A DNA stretch of 64,000 nucleotides from Singulisphaera sp. GP187 (lineage in GTDB: Bacteria; Planctomycetota; Planctomycetia; Isosphaerales; Isosphaeraceae): positions 6,103,501 to 6,167,500 of the forward strand of contig NZ_FSRB01000001.1 in the NCBI RefSeq assembly GCF_900129635.1, read 5' to 3'. A program made the translations under genes and the position numbers. Positions 8,041-17,015 of this stretch are shown piece after piece; within the stretch, counting starts at the first letter, position 1, and each line of letters starts with the position of its first letter. The notes beneath the pieces were generated by a model. It did not search any database, was not told where the DNA came from, and saw nothing but the letters and a program-made list of their open reading frames with translations.

Positions 8041-9147
8041 TCAGGCGACGGGGCAGAGCTTGCGGGCCGCGCGGATCTGGCGCGAGAGGGGCATCCAGAA
8101 GGCGCCGGCGTTGGGGGTGATCCAGAGCTCGCCCGAGGTCAGGGCCAGGATCACGTTGTCGGGGGCGGCCGGATCGTGACGGAGGTCGGCGATCATGTCG
8201 TTCTCGAACACGTCGGGGTTGCCGCGGCGGACGAGCGACCAGGCTTTGCCGCCGTCTTTGCTCTCATAGAGGGAGAACGCGAGCCCAGTGAAGGGACCGT
8301 TGGCGAAGTCGTTCGGTCCTCGGAGTGCGGCGCCGGCGAGGAGGACGTCGGGGGCGCCTGGCTTGACCTCGATGGCACTGAGGTAGCGGGCGTTTTCCAG
8401 GCCGCCGCTCCGGTCTTCCCAGGTCAGGCCGGCGTCGCTGCTGATCCAGCAACCGTCGGAGGTGGCGACATAAACGCTCCCCGGCCGCTTGGGCGCGGTT
8501 CGGATCGCGAAGACGTCGACCGGCAGGCCGGGACACGGGTTCCACGAAACGCCCAGGTCGGTGCTCCGCCAGAGCCCCGCGCCTCGGACGGCGGCGTACC
8601 AGACTGGTGTGGAGCCTTCCCCTACGGCCATGGCCCGGATCACCCCGGGTTGCTTGGCCTTACCGGGTGCAGGGGTTCCCAGGCGGGTCCAGCCGGCGAG
8701 CTTGGCGGTCGCGCGGTCGGTGCGGCTGACTTCTGGCTTGGGGGCGAGCAACGCCGTCGCCCCTTCGGCGAGCGATCGGGCCCGACCGATCCAGGAGGAG
8801 GCTGAGCCCTGAACGGGCGCCTTCGGGTCGTGATGAACCGGGATCGGCGCGCCTACCGGGCGGCGCGCCAGCCCTTGGGTGCGGGTGCCGAGCACGATGA
8901 ACGGAGGGTCTCCCCAGGCGGCCAGCGACGTCGGGCTCCCGGCCCCTTCGGCCAGCGGGATCGTCCGCCAGTCCTGGCCGTTGTTGACGCTCTCGAACAC
9001 CTGCCCCGCCCGATCGAGGGCCACCAGGACGCCCGGTCCCGGAGAGGCGAGATCGACGATGGAGCGGTCCTGGAGGCTATGAAAAACGGGCCACGAGGCG
9101 CCTTCGAACCAGCGGTAGATTCCGTTGTCAGTCCCGATGAGGATCAT
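8041..9147 (-). CDS. BNR/Asp-box beta-propeller protein (sialidase- or Ycf48-like fold)
   Basis: 368 residues with no signal peptide. Asp-box repeats of the form S-x-D-x-G-x-T/S-W are visible as STDLGVSW and SSDAGLTW, with weaker ones SVNNGQDW, ESKDGGKAW and ITPNAGAFW, spaced at propeller-blade distance. This fits a six- or seven-bladed propeller like Ycf48, VPS10 or exo-alpha-sialidase domains. The arginine triad of true sialidases is not evident, so catalysis is unlikely; a scaffold or binding role is more probable. ATG start at 9147. Its neighbour downstream is convergent, and upstream lies a membrane protease gene on the same strand 212 bases away. Confidence 0.82.
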   Translation of the reverse strand: MILIGTDNGIYRWFEGASWPVFHSLQDRSIVDLASPGPGVLVALDRAGQVFESVNNGQDWRTIPLAEGAGSPTSLAAWGDPPFIVLGTRTQGLARRPVGAPIPVHHDPKAPVQGSASSWIGRARSLAEGATALLAPKPEVSRTDRATAKLAGWTRLGTPAPGKAKQPGVIRAMAVGEGSTPVWYAAVRGAGLWRSTDLGVSWNPCPGLPVDVFAIRTAPKRPGSVYVATSDGCWISSDAGLTWEDRSGGLENARYLSAIEVKPGAPDVLLAGAALRGPNDFANGPFTGLAFSLYESKDGGKAWSLVRRGNPDVFENDMIADLRHDPAAPDNVILALTSGELWITPNAGAFWMPLSRQIRAARKLCPVA

Positions 9148-9359
9148 GAACCCAGGAGCCCCCTGCTCTTCTAAGACTCAGTGTTTTTCGGAATGCTCAG
9201 GAACAGACCGGCAACCACCCAATCCGGCCCGGCCGTTGGGATTCACTCAGGCGGCCCGCGGGGCCGAAGTTCGTGATGAAAGCCAAGTTACGATAACCTC
9301 TCGTTTCCTCTCGGGCAAGACGATGGAGCGGTGCGGTGCGGTTCCGGTGGTTCGCTCGC
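9148..9359. other. Intergenic gap
   Basis: 212 bases between two minus-strand genes. No gene or convincing hairpin recognised. Confidence 0.5.
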
Positions 9360-10058
9360 TCACCAGTATTTCCAGTCCCCGGTCGCAATCACGTAGAGGC
9401 CGAGCGCCAGGTTGGCCACGGCGTGGCTGGCCACGCAGGCGGAAAGGCTCTTGGTGGCGTGGAGCAGCCAGGCCCAGGCCAGGCCGGTGAGCACGCCGGG
9501 CAGCCACTCGGGGTGAGCCAACCCGAAGCAGACCGAGGTCACCGCTGCCGCCAAAGGCGTTACCCGCCCGATCGGCACCCGGTCGAAGTCGTTCTCGATC
9601 ACCCAACGCATCAGGAACGACCGCCAGAACAGCTCCTCGATGATCGGGACCAGGACCACCAGGCCGAGCATCCGTACGGCGATGAAGCCCCACTTGGCGG
9701 CCGGTGAAAGCACCCCGGGATCAAACGAGGTGCGCTTGCCCAGGAAGGGCAACTCGGGATAGTACCCGTCGAGCCCGACCCAGAGCGCGGCGATCGCCAG
9801 GCCCACGACGATCGCGAGTGCCAGGCTCGTCCAGCGGGGGAACGGGGCGAGGTCGCGCCAGGTCGACCGGCAGGCCCAGACCAAGGCCGTGACCGCCACG
9901 ACCTTGACCGCATAGAGGATGGGGTACCAGGTCGGGTTCGGCTGCCCGGCGACGAGCGGGAGATAGCCCTCGAGCGTCGTGATCGCCAGGAAGCCGGCCA
10001 TCGGGATCACGTAAGGCATCACCGATTGTTGCGGGGCGGCGGCGGGTTGGTCAGTCAT
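9360..10058 (-). CDS. CPBP-family intramembrane glutamic endopeptidase (CAAX-protease related)
   Basis: 232 residues, mostly hydrophobic with about six to eight membrane segments. The CPBP signature is present: the paired glutamates in PIIEELFWRSFLMRW (motif 1) and the histidine in FGLAHPEW (motif 2). The N-terminal half resembles the CAAX-protease-related proteins that accompany exosortase/PEP-CTERM systems; that link is an inference, supported by two PEP-CTERM proteins in this window. Its ATG overlaps the stop of the upstream HAD gene by four bases (ATGA), indicating translational coupling. Substrate unknown. Confidence 0.85.
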   Translation of the reverse strand: MTDQPAAAPQQSVMPYVIPMAGFLAITTLEGYLPLVAGQPNPTWYPILYAVKVVAVTALVWACRSTWRDLAPFPRWTSLALAIVVGLAIAALWVGLDGYYPELPFLGKRTSFDPGVLSPAAKWGFIAVRMLGLVVLVPIIEELFWRSFLMRWVIENDFDRVPIGRVTPLAAAVTSVCFGLAHPEWLPGVLTGLAWAWLLHATKSLSACVASHAVANLALGLYVIATGDWKYW

Positions 10059-10726
10059 TGCGGGTGCTCATCTTCTTCCAAGAGCGCCAGGACGGCGGGG
10101 TCGTCGAGTCGTGAGACGATCAAGGCGGCGGCGTGCAGGTTTTCGGCCGGGCTATGCTCGTGAGGGACACCGACGGCGAATGTGCCCGCCCCCTGGGCGG
10201 CTTGCAGTCCCGCCGCGCTATCCTCCAGCACCAGGACCGACGCCGCGGGGACGCCGAACTGCGCCGCGGCCTTGAGGTAGATTTCGGGGTCGGGCTTGCC
10301 GTGCTCCACGTCCTCGGCCGTCAGGAGGAACTGGAACCGATCGAGCAGGCCGTGACTCCCCAGCAGTCGCTCGGCGTAGCTCCGGCGCGACGAGGTTGCC
10401 ACGGCCAGCGGCAGCCGCCGCGCGGCGAGGCGATCGAGCAGGACGAACAGGCCGGGCGTCGGATGCACCGCGACGTCCATCTCGGCCATGAACCGGGTCT
10501 TCGCCTCGACCATCAGGTCCTCGACCGGCTCGTCCAGCCCCGCAAGCGTTTTGAACGCATGGCCCGCGTCGACCGCCCGGCGGCCGATCATGGCTCGCAT
10601 GATCTCCGTGGTCATCTGCTTGCCACGTTCGGCGAGCATCTCGCCGGCCACCCGGTGGAACAACGCCTCGGTGTCGAACATCAGGCCGTCGAGGTCGAAG
10701 ACGACGGCGCGGATCGAGGTTGGCAT
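10055..10726 (-). CDS. HAD-superfamily phosphatase / beta-phosphoglucomutase-like hydrolase
   Basis: 223 residues. Motif I DLDGLMFDTE gives the Asp nucleophile and the acid/base Asp; motif II is ATSSRR; the motif III lysine lies in HGKPDPEIYLKAA; motif IV is VLEDSAAGLQAA. A helical cap between motif I and II marks subfamily I (phosphoglycolate phosphatase / beta-phosphoglucomutase type). The substrate is not predictable. A CAAX-type protease follows with a 4-base overlap. The upstream 397-base gap carries a palindromic repeat. Confidence 0.9.
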   Translation of the reverse strand: MPTSIRAVVFDLDGLMFDTEALFHRVAGEMLAERGKQMTTEIMRAMIGRRAVDAGHAFKTLAGLDEPVEDLMVEAKTRFMAEMDVAVHPTPGLFVLLDRLAARRLPLAVATSSRRSYAERLLGSHGLLDRFQFLLTAEDVEHGKPDPEIYLKAAAQFGVPAASVLVLEDSAAGLQAAQGAGTFAVGVPHEHSPAENLHAAALIVSRLDDPAVLALLEEDEHPQ

Positions 10727-10817
10727 GAGGACTCTCCGAAGGGCGGACTGATCGAGTTACGCACTGATTTGTTTTGAAGAGAATAGTTTCATGAGTAAAT
10801 GAAAATACCTAATTATT

Positions 10818-10993
10818 TTCAACAGCCCGCCAGAGAGCGAGGAATCACCTTCGTTCCCACGGTCCCCGTGGGAATGCCGTCCTCGACGCTCCGCGTCGTC
10901 TGGCGCTCGAAAGCCGAGGACGCAGAGCGTCCCAGACTTCATTCACACGGGGGACCGTGGGAACGAGTCGAGAGCGGCTTCCTAGCCCTGGAT
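10818..10993. repeat. Palindromic intergenic repeat, copy B
   Basis: The left flank reads CCCGCCAGAGAGCGAGGAAT and the right flank GGCTTCCTAGCCCTGGATCGG. Both flanks recur at 48465-48548 (copy C), so the conserved unit is larger than the palindrome. Between them, CGTTCCCACGGTCCCCGTGG opposes CACGGGGGACCGTGGGAACG, and an inner pair GACGCTCCGCGTC / GACGCAGAGCGTC matches the inner segments of copy A at 3597-3716. No coding capacity. Confidence 0.8.
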
Positions 10994-11031
10994 CGGCTTG
11001 TTGATTGTTTTCGGTAGTGATTGTTTGTCGG

Positions 11032-11068
11032 GTGCCACGGGTTCCGTACTTGGAACCCGTGGCACCCA
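11032..11068. repeat. 15-bp inverted repeat
   Basis: GGTGCCACGGGTTCC (11032-11046) is followed after seven bases by its reverse complement GGAACCCGTGGCACC (11054-11068). It lies about 55 bases beyond the 3' end of the minus-strand lactate-racemase-like gene and could terminate it. Confidence 0.55.
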
Positions 11069-11123
11069 GGAAAATCGAGATGATATCGTTATTTTAATGT
11101 CCTGTAACGCAAAAATGATTTGC

Positions 11124-12431
11124 CTATTCACCGTGGTTTCGCCCACTGGCACGGCGGGCGCGGACGCTCTCGGGGTAGAGTGTCTCTTGGTCCAAGGTGC
11201 CGGCCGAGTCGAACGGAATGGGAGCAAAGGGGGTCTCGAAGCTCAGGCTGTCGTTGGCCTCGACTTCCGCGGTGAGCGGGGCGGTCACGTAGAGGGTCGT
11301 CAGCTCCAGGGTGTTGGGGATGATGACCATGCGGGCCTCGGCTCGGTCGATTCGCCAGCAGGTGTCGAGGCAGGCGGCGAATACGTCGCGGTCGCTGGGC
11401 AAGGCGAGCGGGACCCGGGCGCGGGTGAGGAAGTTGCTTGTCATGCTGTTGACCCGCATCGGCGTCGGGTCGAGTGCCTTGACCAAACGCTCGGTGGTCA
11501 GGTCGGCCAGCCCGATTCCGAGGCCGTTGCCGCGGGTCTCGTCCGAGAGGTCCAGAACGGCCAAGCGGGTAACGATCGGGCGTGGCAGGTCGGGCATCGT
11601 CTCGACCCGCTGCCGGCCGATCACGTTGGGGTCGAGGCCGGTCCCGCTGTAGTTTTTGCCGAGCTCGCCCACGACCAGGACGTCGATCTGGTCGAACGGC
11701 AGCCGCGCCATCAGCTCGCGTGACTCGTCGAGCAACCGGGGCTCGACGTCGAGCAGGTCCTCGGGCTCGACCGCGACGACGCGGGCCGTGCGTTCCTCGG
11801 CGTTTTCGAGCAGGGCCAGGCCGAGCGCGACCGGAGTCTTCGAGAGCAGGAACGAGCCGACTTCGGGGAGCATCCGCTTGAGACCGGGGAGGCCGAGCTT
11901 GTGGACCTGCGCGGCCCCTTGCCGCTTGCCCAGGCCGATCGTGAGCATCTTGAGCAAGCCGCTCTCATATCGGCCGGTGAACGAGGTGTGCGGCTTGATT
12001 CGGTTCAGGAGAACGATGCCGTCGGCCTCGAAGGCGTTCCGATCGAAGTGGATCGGCAGGCCAAAGCCGTCGGTGCCGAGGACCACCGTGTCCATCGCGG
12101 AGCGGATCGGACAGCCGATTGACGCTTCGGTCACACCGAATTCGGCCAGGAGCGCGCGTTGGCCCTCGGCGGTTCCGCCGCCGTGGCTTCCCATCGCGGC
12201 GACCACGAAGGGCTGGAACCCCAGGGCGCGGAGGGTTTCGACCGCCGCGCGGGCGATCTGGTCGATCCCGGCGATGCCCCGGCTCCCGACGGTCAGCGCG
12301 ACGGTCCCACCCGGCTTGATTCGGTCGGCGATCCGGCTCGAGCGGATGGCCAGGGCGATGGCGGCGGGGACGTCGGCAACCCTGGGCTGTCGGACAGCCT
12401 GGCGGACCCTGGCGATCGGTGGAAGGCTCAT
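11124..12431 (-). CDS. Lactate racemase-like (LarA / DUF2088) family protein
   Basis: 435 residues from the ATG at 12431; a longer frame extends to 12605 but the conserved family N-terminus (RVRQAVRQPRV) starts near 12431. Motifs include the nucleotide-type loop AAMGSHGGGTAEGQ, RIKPHTSFTGRYESGLLKML and a following QVHKLG, which supply His/Lys/His at the positions of the nickel-pincer ligands and catalytic residues of LarA. LarA uses a Ni-pincer cofactor made by LarB/C/E; none of these is in the window. This branch is larger and divergent, so racemase activity is uncertain and the substrate unknown. The minus-strand cbiMQO transporter at 3.8-6.3 kb could supply nickel (inference). Confidence 0.8.
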   Translation of the reverse strand: MSLPPIARVRQAVRQPRVADVPAAIALAIRSSRIADRIKPGGTVALTVGSRGIAGIDQIARAAVETLRALGFQPFVVAAMGSHGGGTAEGQRALLAEFGVTEASIGCPIRSAMDTVVLGTDGFGLPIHFDRNAFEADGIVLLNRIKPHTSFTGRYESGLLKMLTIGLGKRQGAAQVHKLGLPGLKRMLPEVGSFLLSKTPVALGLALLENAEERTARVVAVEPEDLLDVEPRLLDESRELMARLPFDQIDVLVVGELGKNYSGTGLDPNVIGRQRVETMPDLPRPIVTRLAVLDLSDETRGNGLGIGLADLTTERLVKALDPTPMRVNSMTSNFLTRARVPLALPSDRDVFAACLDTCWRIDRAEARMVIIPNTLELTTLYVTAPLTAEVEANDSLSFETPFAPIPFDSAGTLDQETLYPESVRARRASGRNHGE

Positions 12432-12715
12432 CGTTGCAAGCTCATGGGGTGGTGATTTTGCGGAGAGTGGCGGTGCCGAGACCATGACTCCCGACTGTCG
12501 ATTGTGGTTTTCGTGCGGAGGCCTGGGCCATTGCCTTCCAGGCAAACACCGAAATGGGGTGGGACACTCGCAGTCCCCAGGAAAGGCAATCGCGATGGCA
12601 ACCACTCTACCGCGGGCAAGGCGCGCGCTAAAGCCCCTCGAGGCGGCGAGGGGCTTCCGGCGAACGGTTGCAATCGAGTTCGGCCCCCCACCCGTAAGGG
12701 CCGACTCGATCGACT
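12432..12715. other. Intergenic gap with terminator
   Basis: 284 bases between two minus-strand genes. Holds the hairpin at 12631-12656 and the putative promoter region of the lactate-racemase-like gene. No small gene supported. Confidence 0.5.
12631..12656 (-). terminator. Hairpin downstream of the PEP-CTERM gene
   Basis: AAGCCCCTCG (12631-12640) pairs with CGAGGGGCTT (12647-12656) around AGGCGG. It sits 60 bases past the stop of the PEP-CTERM gene and ends in a short T-containing run on the minus strand. Confidence 0.6.
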
Positions 12716-13513
12716 TTAGACCAAGGGAGCGCGATTCTTGCGGATTCGGCGAGCCAAGGCGACGGCGCCGGCCATCCCGGCCCAGGCGAGAACGGTGGAC
12801 GGCTCAGGAATCGGGATCGGCTGGATCGTGCCGCCGGTGGCCGCGTAGGCCGTGGTCAACTGCGACTGGGGATCGATCGGGTTCGAGCCGAGGATCCCGA
12901 CGAACTTCTGGGTGAACGGCTGGTCGGACAGGACGACGAAGGTGGCGCTCTTGGCACCGGCCTGAAGGGCGGGCGTGCCATGGGCCGTATCGAAGTAGGT
13001 GGTCAGCAGCGAGCCGGTGGTCGAGCTCGGCAGCCAGTTCAACGTCGAGGGCGACAGGATCCCCTGGCCGGGGGCCGCCACCGGGGCGCCGATGCCACCG
13101 ACCGCGCCGTCTTTGATCGAGTAGGCGTAGTTGTTCGAACCGGTGTGGGTGAAGTCGGCTCCGACCGGGGTCGCGTTGAACTTCCAGGACGTGCCCCGGA
13201 GGTCGACCGGCGTGTGGTCCGAGTCGCTGACGTTGTTCAGGGCATACTGGTAGGCGTAGGCATAGAGGCCTGCGGCGGCGCCCGTACCCTGGAACACCTG
13301 CGAGTTCACCGTACCCGAGACCGGCGCGTCGGCGTACTTGAATGACGAGGAAAGCACCGGCGCGGTATCGATCGGGGTGAACAGACTGTTGAACTGGGCC
13401 GCCGACATGTCGGCGATTTTCAGCGACTGGATGGCGTCGGCTTGGGCGGACGATCCAGCCAGGTTGAGCACCAGGCAGGTCGCCAGGGCGACAGAGTAGA
13501 TGAGCTTGTTCAT
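12716..13513 (-). CDS. PEP-CTERM sorting domain protein, secreted
   Basis: 265 residues from the ATG at 13513, which places a clean signal peptide at the start (MNKLIYSVALATCLVLNLAG, cleavage near SAQA-DA). The longer frame upstream would bury it. The C-terminus is a textbook PEP-CTERM tripartite signal: PIPEPST, a hydrophobic helix (VLAWAGMAGAVALA) and a basic tail (RRIRKNR). Such proteins are processed by an exosortase and attached or released at the cell surface. The body (repeated Tyr/Ala/Asn segments such as AGLYAYAYQYALNNV) is not a domain I recognise. No exosortase gene is in this window. Confidence 0.88.
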   Translation of the reverse strand: MNKLIYSVALATCLVLNLAGSSAQADAIQSLKIADMSAAQFNSLFTPIDTAPVLSSSFKYADAPVSGTVNSQVFQGTGAAAGLYAYAYQYALNNVSDSDHTPVDLRGTSWKFNATPVGADFTHTGSNNYAYSIKDGAVGGIGAPVAAPGQGILSPSTLNWLPSSTTGSLLTTYFDTAHGTPALQAGAKSATFVVLSDQPFTQKFVGILGSNPIDPQSQLTTAYAATGGTIQPIPIPEPSTVLAWAGMAGAVALARRIRKNRAPLV

Positions 13514-13971
13514 TGCGTTTTCGATCTTCCAGGGTTGATCAGGAGGGTTCGCCGGACGAACCCAATTCGTGCGAGTTGGTCCATAACTCGCCGACCGGAG
13601 AACGTCTCCGGGCGGGCCCTGTGAGCTGTGTTGCCACAGCGCATCGAGCACGGCCAAGATCGGCTAGCCGACCCCCCCGGGGCCGACCGACTGATCTCGG
13701 AGCCTTTTTCCCTGTCCTGATCGAGACCTGGTTCCGGCGACCGTCTTGCTTGGCCTTGGCGTCGCAGTAGGTCGCTTGGCGGGTCGATCAGTCGCGCTGG
13801 CGGACGCTCGGGAAATCGGCTCGAATTGTGAGCACCTCTGGGGCCAGACACCAGTCTCGTCCCGAGGCGGCGTGAGGGTATCAGCCCTCTTCAAAACGGT
13901 CAACACGACTTTTCCAAACATTCCCCTGTGTGTGTTGGCTTCCCATACGAAGCCTTGCTTTTCCGGGCGAA
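13514..13971. other. Intergenic region, no gene recognised
   Basis: 458 bases between the PEP-CTERM gene start and the end of the lipoprotein gene, both minus strand. Open frames on both strands lack family features or plausible ribosome-binding sites. Likely contains the PEP-CTERM promoter. Confidence 0.55.
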
Positions 13972-14286
13972 TTAGCGGGTTTGGCCCCGCATGAAATCAC
14001 CCAGACGACTCTGGGCGGCCTCCCATCCTCCCTCTTTTGCCTTGACGATGATTGCCTCCAACTCACCGCCGATTGCCTCGGTGAGCGTCCCCTTGGTTTG
14101 CAGGTCGTGAAGCTCCCCCGCGCACTGGTCGAGGAGCTTGGGGTCGCGCAGGGAGACCGCGGTGTAGAGGGCGTCGACGGCCTTGAAGGACGCCCGGTCT
14201 TCGCCGATCTGGGGCGGTCGCCCGCAACCGATGAACGCGAAGACGGTCAGGAGAGCGAGTCGGCGAACGTAAGGTGCGCAGTTCAT
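13972..14286 (-). CDS. Small lipoprotein paired with a DUF1559 gene
   Basis: 104 residues. The lipobox FIGC places the lipidated cysteine at residue 21 after a hydrophobic segment (LALLTVFAF), and mature residues are mostly helical (VDALYTAVSLRDPKLLDQC, then EAIGGELEAIIVKAKEGGWE). It lies 115 bases after the DUF1559 gene on the same strand. Short lipoproteins directly after DUF1559 genes are common in this group, so a shared transcript and a joint envelope function are likely but unproven. No known domain. Confidence 0.75.
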   Translation of the reverse strand: MNCAPYVRRLALLTVFAFIGCGRPPQIGEDRASFKAVDALYTAVSLRDPKLLDQCAGELHDLQTKGTLTEAIGGELEAIIVKAKEGGWEAAQSRLGDFMRGQTR

Positions 14287-14401
14287 TGTCGCGGAGTTCC
14301 GGGAAGGTCCAATGAAGCGGGACTCGCCGCATGGTTTGCATGATTTGTTGATGGGTTGACGGGCCAGCCCATTTGGGGATGGTTCCGGCCCGATTCGACG
14401 G

Positions 14402-15478
14402 TCAATAGTCGCCGCTGATCACTTCCCCGCCGTTCCGCGTGGAGAGGGCGACCCAGGCTCTCGGGTAGATCGTCTCCTTGACGAACCGGACCGAGCCGTC
14501 GCCCATGAGGACGTTACAGCCGCCCACGTGTTCGGAGAACATCTCATCGGTATGGCCGAACGGGTGGTTGGGCGCGTGAATGACCACTTGGGGGTGGTCG
14601 TGAACGTCGGGTCCGCTATGGGCCCCCACCAGGTCGCCGCCGCTATTCGGGTCGGACGGCCAGCCTGGCTTGGGGGGGACACTGGCGAACGGCACCACCC
14701 CCACCCAGGTGGCATCGGCGAGTCGCGATGTCCGCTCGCCCAGGAAAATCGTGTTCGAGAGGCCATCCGTCACCGAGGCCACCCGGGTCCTCGAATTCCG
14801 GTAGAACGGTCCGTCGATGGCCGCCCCGGCGGTTCCCGCGACCGGCTCCACGATATCGAAATCGGCGGAGTAGGCTGGGCTCCGTCCCCAGGGCTGGTTG
14901 ATCCCGGCGTTGGTGACGTAGTGGCTATGAGCGAACGTGATCGTCGGCGTGAACGGGCCTGCGTCATCCGGCGCCTGCGGATCGCCGTTGGAATACTTGT
15001 GAACCGCGAACCCGTCGCTCGGCCCGGCTGAGGAGGGGCAAAGGAACACGGCCACCTTGGTGTGGGCCGACGTGCTGTTCTGCGGCGCCCAGCACGCCAC
15101 GTTCGTATTGAAGCTGGCGTAGAGCGGCGCTTGCTCGATGTACGGCAGGATCAGGGCCCCCCAGGCAAAGCCCGGAAGCGTGTTGAAATTCCCATCCGGA
15201 TAGCTCACCCCGAAAGCCGACCCCGCCGCCTTCGGATCCCCCACGTAGGCCGGCGGAAAGACCCCCAACGCCGACTCATAGTTCTGCAAGGCCAGGCCCA
15301 TCTGCTTCAGGTTGTTGATGCACTGCGCCCGCCGTGCCGCTTCGCGCGCCGCCTGCACGGCGGGCAACAACAAGGCAATCAAGACGGCGATGATCGCAAT
15401 CACCACCAACAGCTCGATTAACGTGAAACCACGAGACCCGACACGCGGTGGCTCCCCGATCCGGTTTTGGTTTGACAT
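14402..15478 (-). CDS. DUF1559 domain protein with classic prepilin N-terminus
   Basis: 358 residues. The N-terminus RGFTLIELLVVIAIIAVLIA is a canonical type IV prepilin signal (cleavage after the Gly, Glu5 present), followed by LLPAVQAAREAARRAQCINN typical of the family. The C-terminal H-X9-DG motif is HVGGCNVLMGDG. Compared with the gene at 6609 this is the standard form. Function of the family is unknown; export through a pseudopilin-like route is assumed. AT-rich sequence upstream (15500-15600) is the probable promoter. A small lipoprotein gene follows on the same strand. Confidence 0.95.
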   Translation of the reverse strand: MSNQNRIGEPPRVGSRGFTLIELLVVIAIIAVLIALLLPAVQAAREAARRAQCINNLKQMGLALQNYESALGVFPPAYVGDPKAAGSAFGVSYPDGNFNTLPGFAWGALILPYIEQAPLYASFNTNVACWAPQNSTSAHTKVAVFLCPSSAGPSDGFAVHKYSNGDPQAPDDAGPFTPTITFAHSHYVTNAGINQPWGRSPAYSADFDIVEPVAGTAGAAIDGPFYRNSRTRVASVTDGLSNTIFLGERTSRLADATWVGVVPFASVPPKPGWPSDPNSGGDLVGAHSGPDVHDHPQVVIHAPNHPFGHTDEMFSEHVGGCNVLMGDGSVRFVKETIYPRAWVALSTRNGGEVISGDY

Positions 15479-15777
15479 AACGAAATTTCCTTCTCCATAA
15501 ATTGCGGGAATCGTTTTTCCGAAATTTGTTGCTGCAAGGGATCGTAGTTAAATTTTTGTGATTTGCAATATTGATTTTTGGTCAACCAAAATATTGTGTG
15601 TGGCACGGTGATGACCTTGGGCCGTTTCGTTGCGGCTAGCCCAGGTCTGGAATGCCTCGGTTTCTGAGGGGCGACAGGTGGCGCAATCGGCAAAGCCCGG
15701 TTTTCGGTCGGGCCGGCCGTGTGGTTTCTGCCTGGGTCTGCGCTGATTTTTCGAGGGGAAGCGGGGGGGAGCCTGGT
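15479..15777. other. Intergenic region upstream of a DUF1559 gene
   Basis: 299 bases with a clearly AT-rich core at 15490-15600, in contrast to the GC-rich surroundings; this fits the promoter of the DUF1559 gene. No gene seen. Confidence 0.55.
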
Positions 15778-16752
15778 TTATCGCGGACGGGTTTCGAGCG
15801 ATCGGGGGCGGTTCGGGTCGACGGTGTGAGCGACCTCGGGGTCGCGGTGGGTGGGGGCCGGCTCGAGGTTGGGTGGAGTGATGGTGAGGGTGACGGCGAC
15901 GATCGGTTCGCCGGGGTCGAGGCTGGGGGGAGGGGCGACCGAGGGGGCTTGCTCAGGGGCGACGGGAGGACTGATGACCACGATTTCGGGGGTGGCGATC
16001 GGCTCGACGGCCACGACGGGGTCGGTCGTGGTTTCCGGGTGGGCATGGAGATCGTCGAGGGGGAGCGGCGCATCGTCCGAGACGAGCACGGGAGGGCCGA
16101 CGCGGAGGCCGGCACGGAGACGTCCCTTGTGAAACCGGTGGAGCAGCCAGGAGGCCAGCACCAGCGCCACGATCGCCATCAGCCAGTGCTTCATCTGGTC
16201 GAAGCTGCCTTCGATCTGGTTCGCGAAGACGTATCCGAGCCCGAACATCAAGAGGGTGCTCAGGGAAGCGGCCAGCACGTCGGTCAAGAAGAGCTTGAGG
16301 ACCGGAAGCTGGAGAATGCCGGCGGTCAGGTAGGCGGCAGTCCGAAATCCGACGGCGAACCGGCCGAGGATCAGGATCTTGAAGCCGTGGCGGTGGAAGT
16401 AGCCCTTGATCTGGGTCTCACGCTCGAGCGTCAGGAGCTTGCGGGTCATCGGCAGGCTGAGGACCTTGTCCCCGTAGTAGTAGCCGATGAAATAGACGAT
16501 GAAATCGCCGAGCAAGACCCCGATGAAGCAGGACGCCAGGGCGAACGGCCACCACATCCGCTCGCTCTTGGAGAGGACCGCGGCCAGGATGATCGGCGCT
16601 TCCTCGGGGACCGGAAGCCCGAGGCCGCCAAGCACGAGAAGGAGCGAGATTCCCAAGTAACCGAGTTTTTCGATCAATGCTTCCGTCAATCGCCGCTCCC
16701 TGCCGCACGTCCCCGCGCGCCTCGCTCGACCCTTCGAAAGTAGTGGTATCAT
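15778..16752 (-). CDS. DedA / SNARE-associated family membrane protein
   Basis: About 324 residues. The membrane core (LGYLGISLLLVLGGLGLPVPEE, then GVLLGDFIVYFIGYYYGDK, ILGRFAVGFRTAAYLTAG, ending near SWLLHRFHKGRLR) carries the DedA hallmarks: a glycine-rich first re-entrant segment with acidic residues and the R-F-x-x-G-x-R motif. DedA proteins are proton-dependent transporters or lipid flippases for undecaprenyl phosphate and related lipids. The last about 100 residues are a Pro/Val/Thr-rich tail unlike standard DedA. Start uncertain: ATG at 16752, or a TTG at 16689 with GGGAG eight bases upstream, just before the conserved region. Confidence 0.88.
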   Translation of the reverse strand: MIPLLSKGRARRAGTCGRERRLTEALIEKLGYLGISLLLVLGGLGLPVPEEAPIILAAVLSKSERMWWPFALASCFIGVLLGDFIVYFIGYYYGDKVLSLPMTRKLLTLERETQIKGYFHRHGFKILILGRFAVGFRTAAYLTAGILQLPVLKLFLTDVLAASLSTLLMFGLGYVFANQIEGSFDQMKHWLMAIVALVLASWLLHRFHKGRLRAGLRVGPPVLVSDDAPLPLDDLHAHPETTTDPVVAVEPIATPEIVVISPPVAPEQAPSVAPPPSLDPGEPIVAVTLTITPPNLEPAPTHRDPEVAHTVDPNRPRSLETRPR

Positions 16753-17015
16753 AACGCCTCCAGGTCGTCGAGAGGCGCAGGCAGACCCACTTCGATTCTC
16801 GAATCTTCTCGTGTCGTGGCGAACCGCGCGGCCTGTCGGTTTGGTTCGAGTCCGTCTTGACCGGATTGCCGAAGGCGGATAGCCTCCGCGCCGAGTCCCA
16901 AGGAAGGGCTGTTGCCGACCCCTCGCCGACGCACCCAACAGGCCCGGGCGCCCGTTCGATTCGGGGCGTCCTCTGTCGATTGCCGAGCCGTCTTCTCAAG
17001 GAGGAGAAGCCCCTA

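Larger units (their letters stand above)
10727..11123. other. Intergenic region carrying a palindromic repeat
   Basis: Gap between two minus-strand genes. It includes an AT-richer stretch at 10760-10820 (upstream of the HAD gene), then repeat copy B (10818-10993), then an AT-richer stretch to 11123 with a small inverted repeat GGTGCCACGGGTTCC/GGAACCCGTGGCACC around 11032-11068. Confidence 0.7.
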
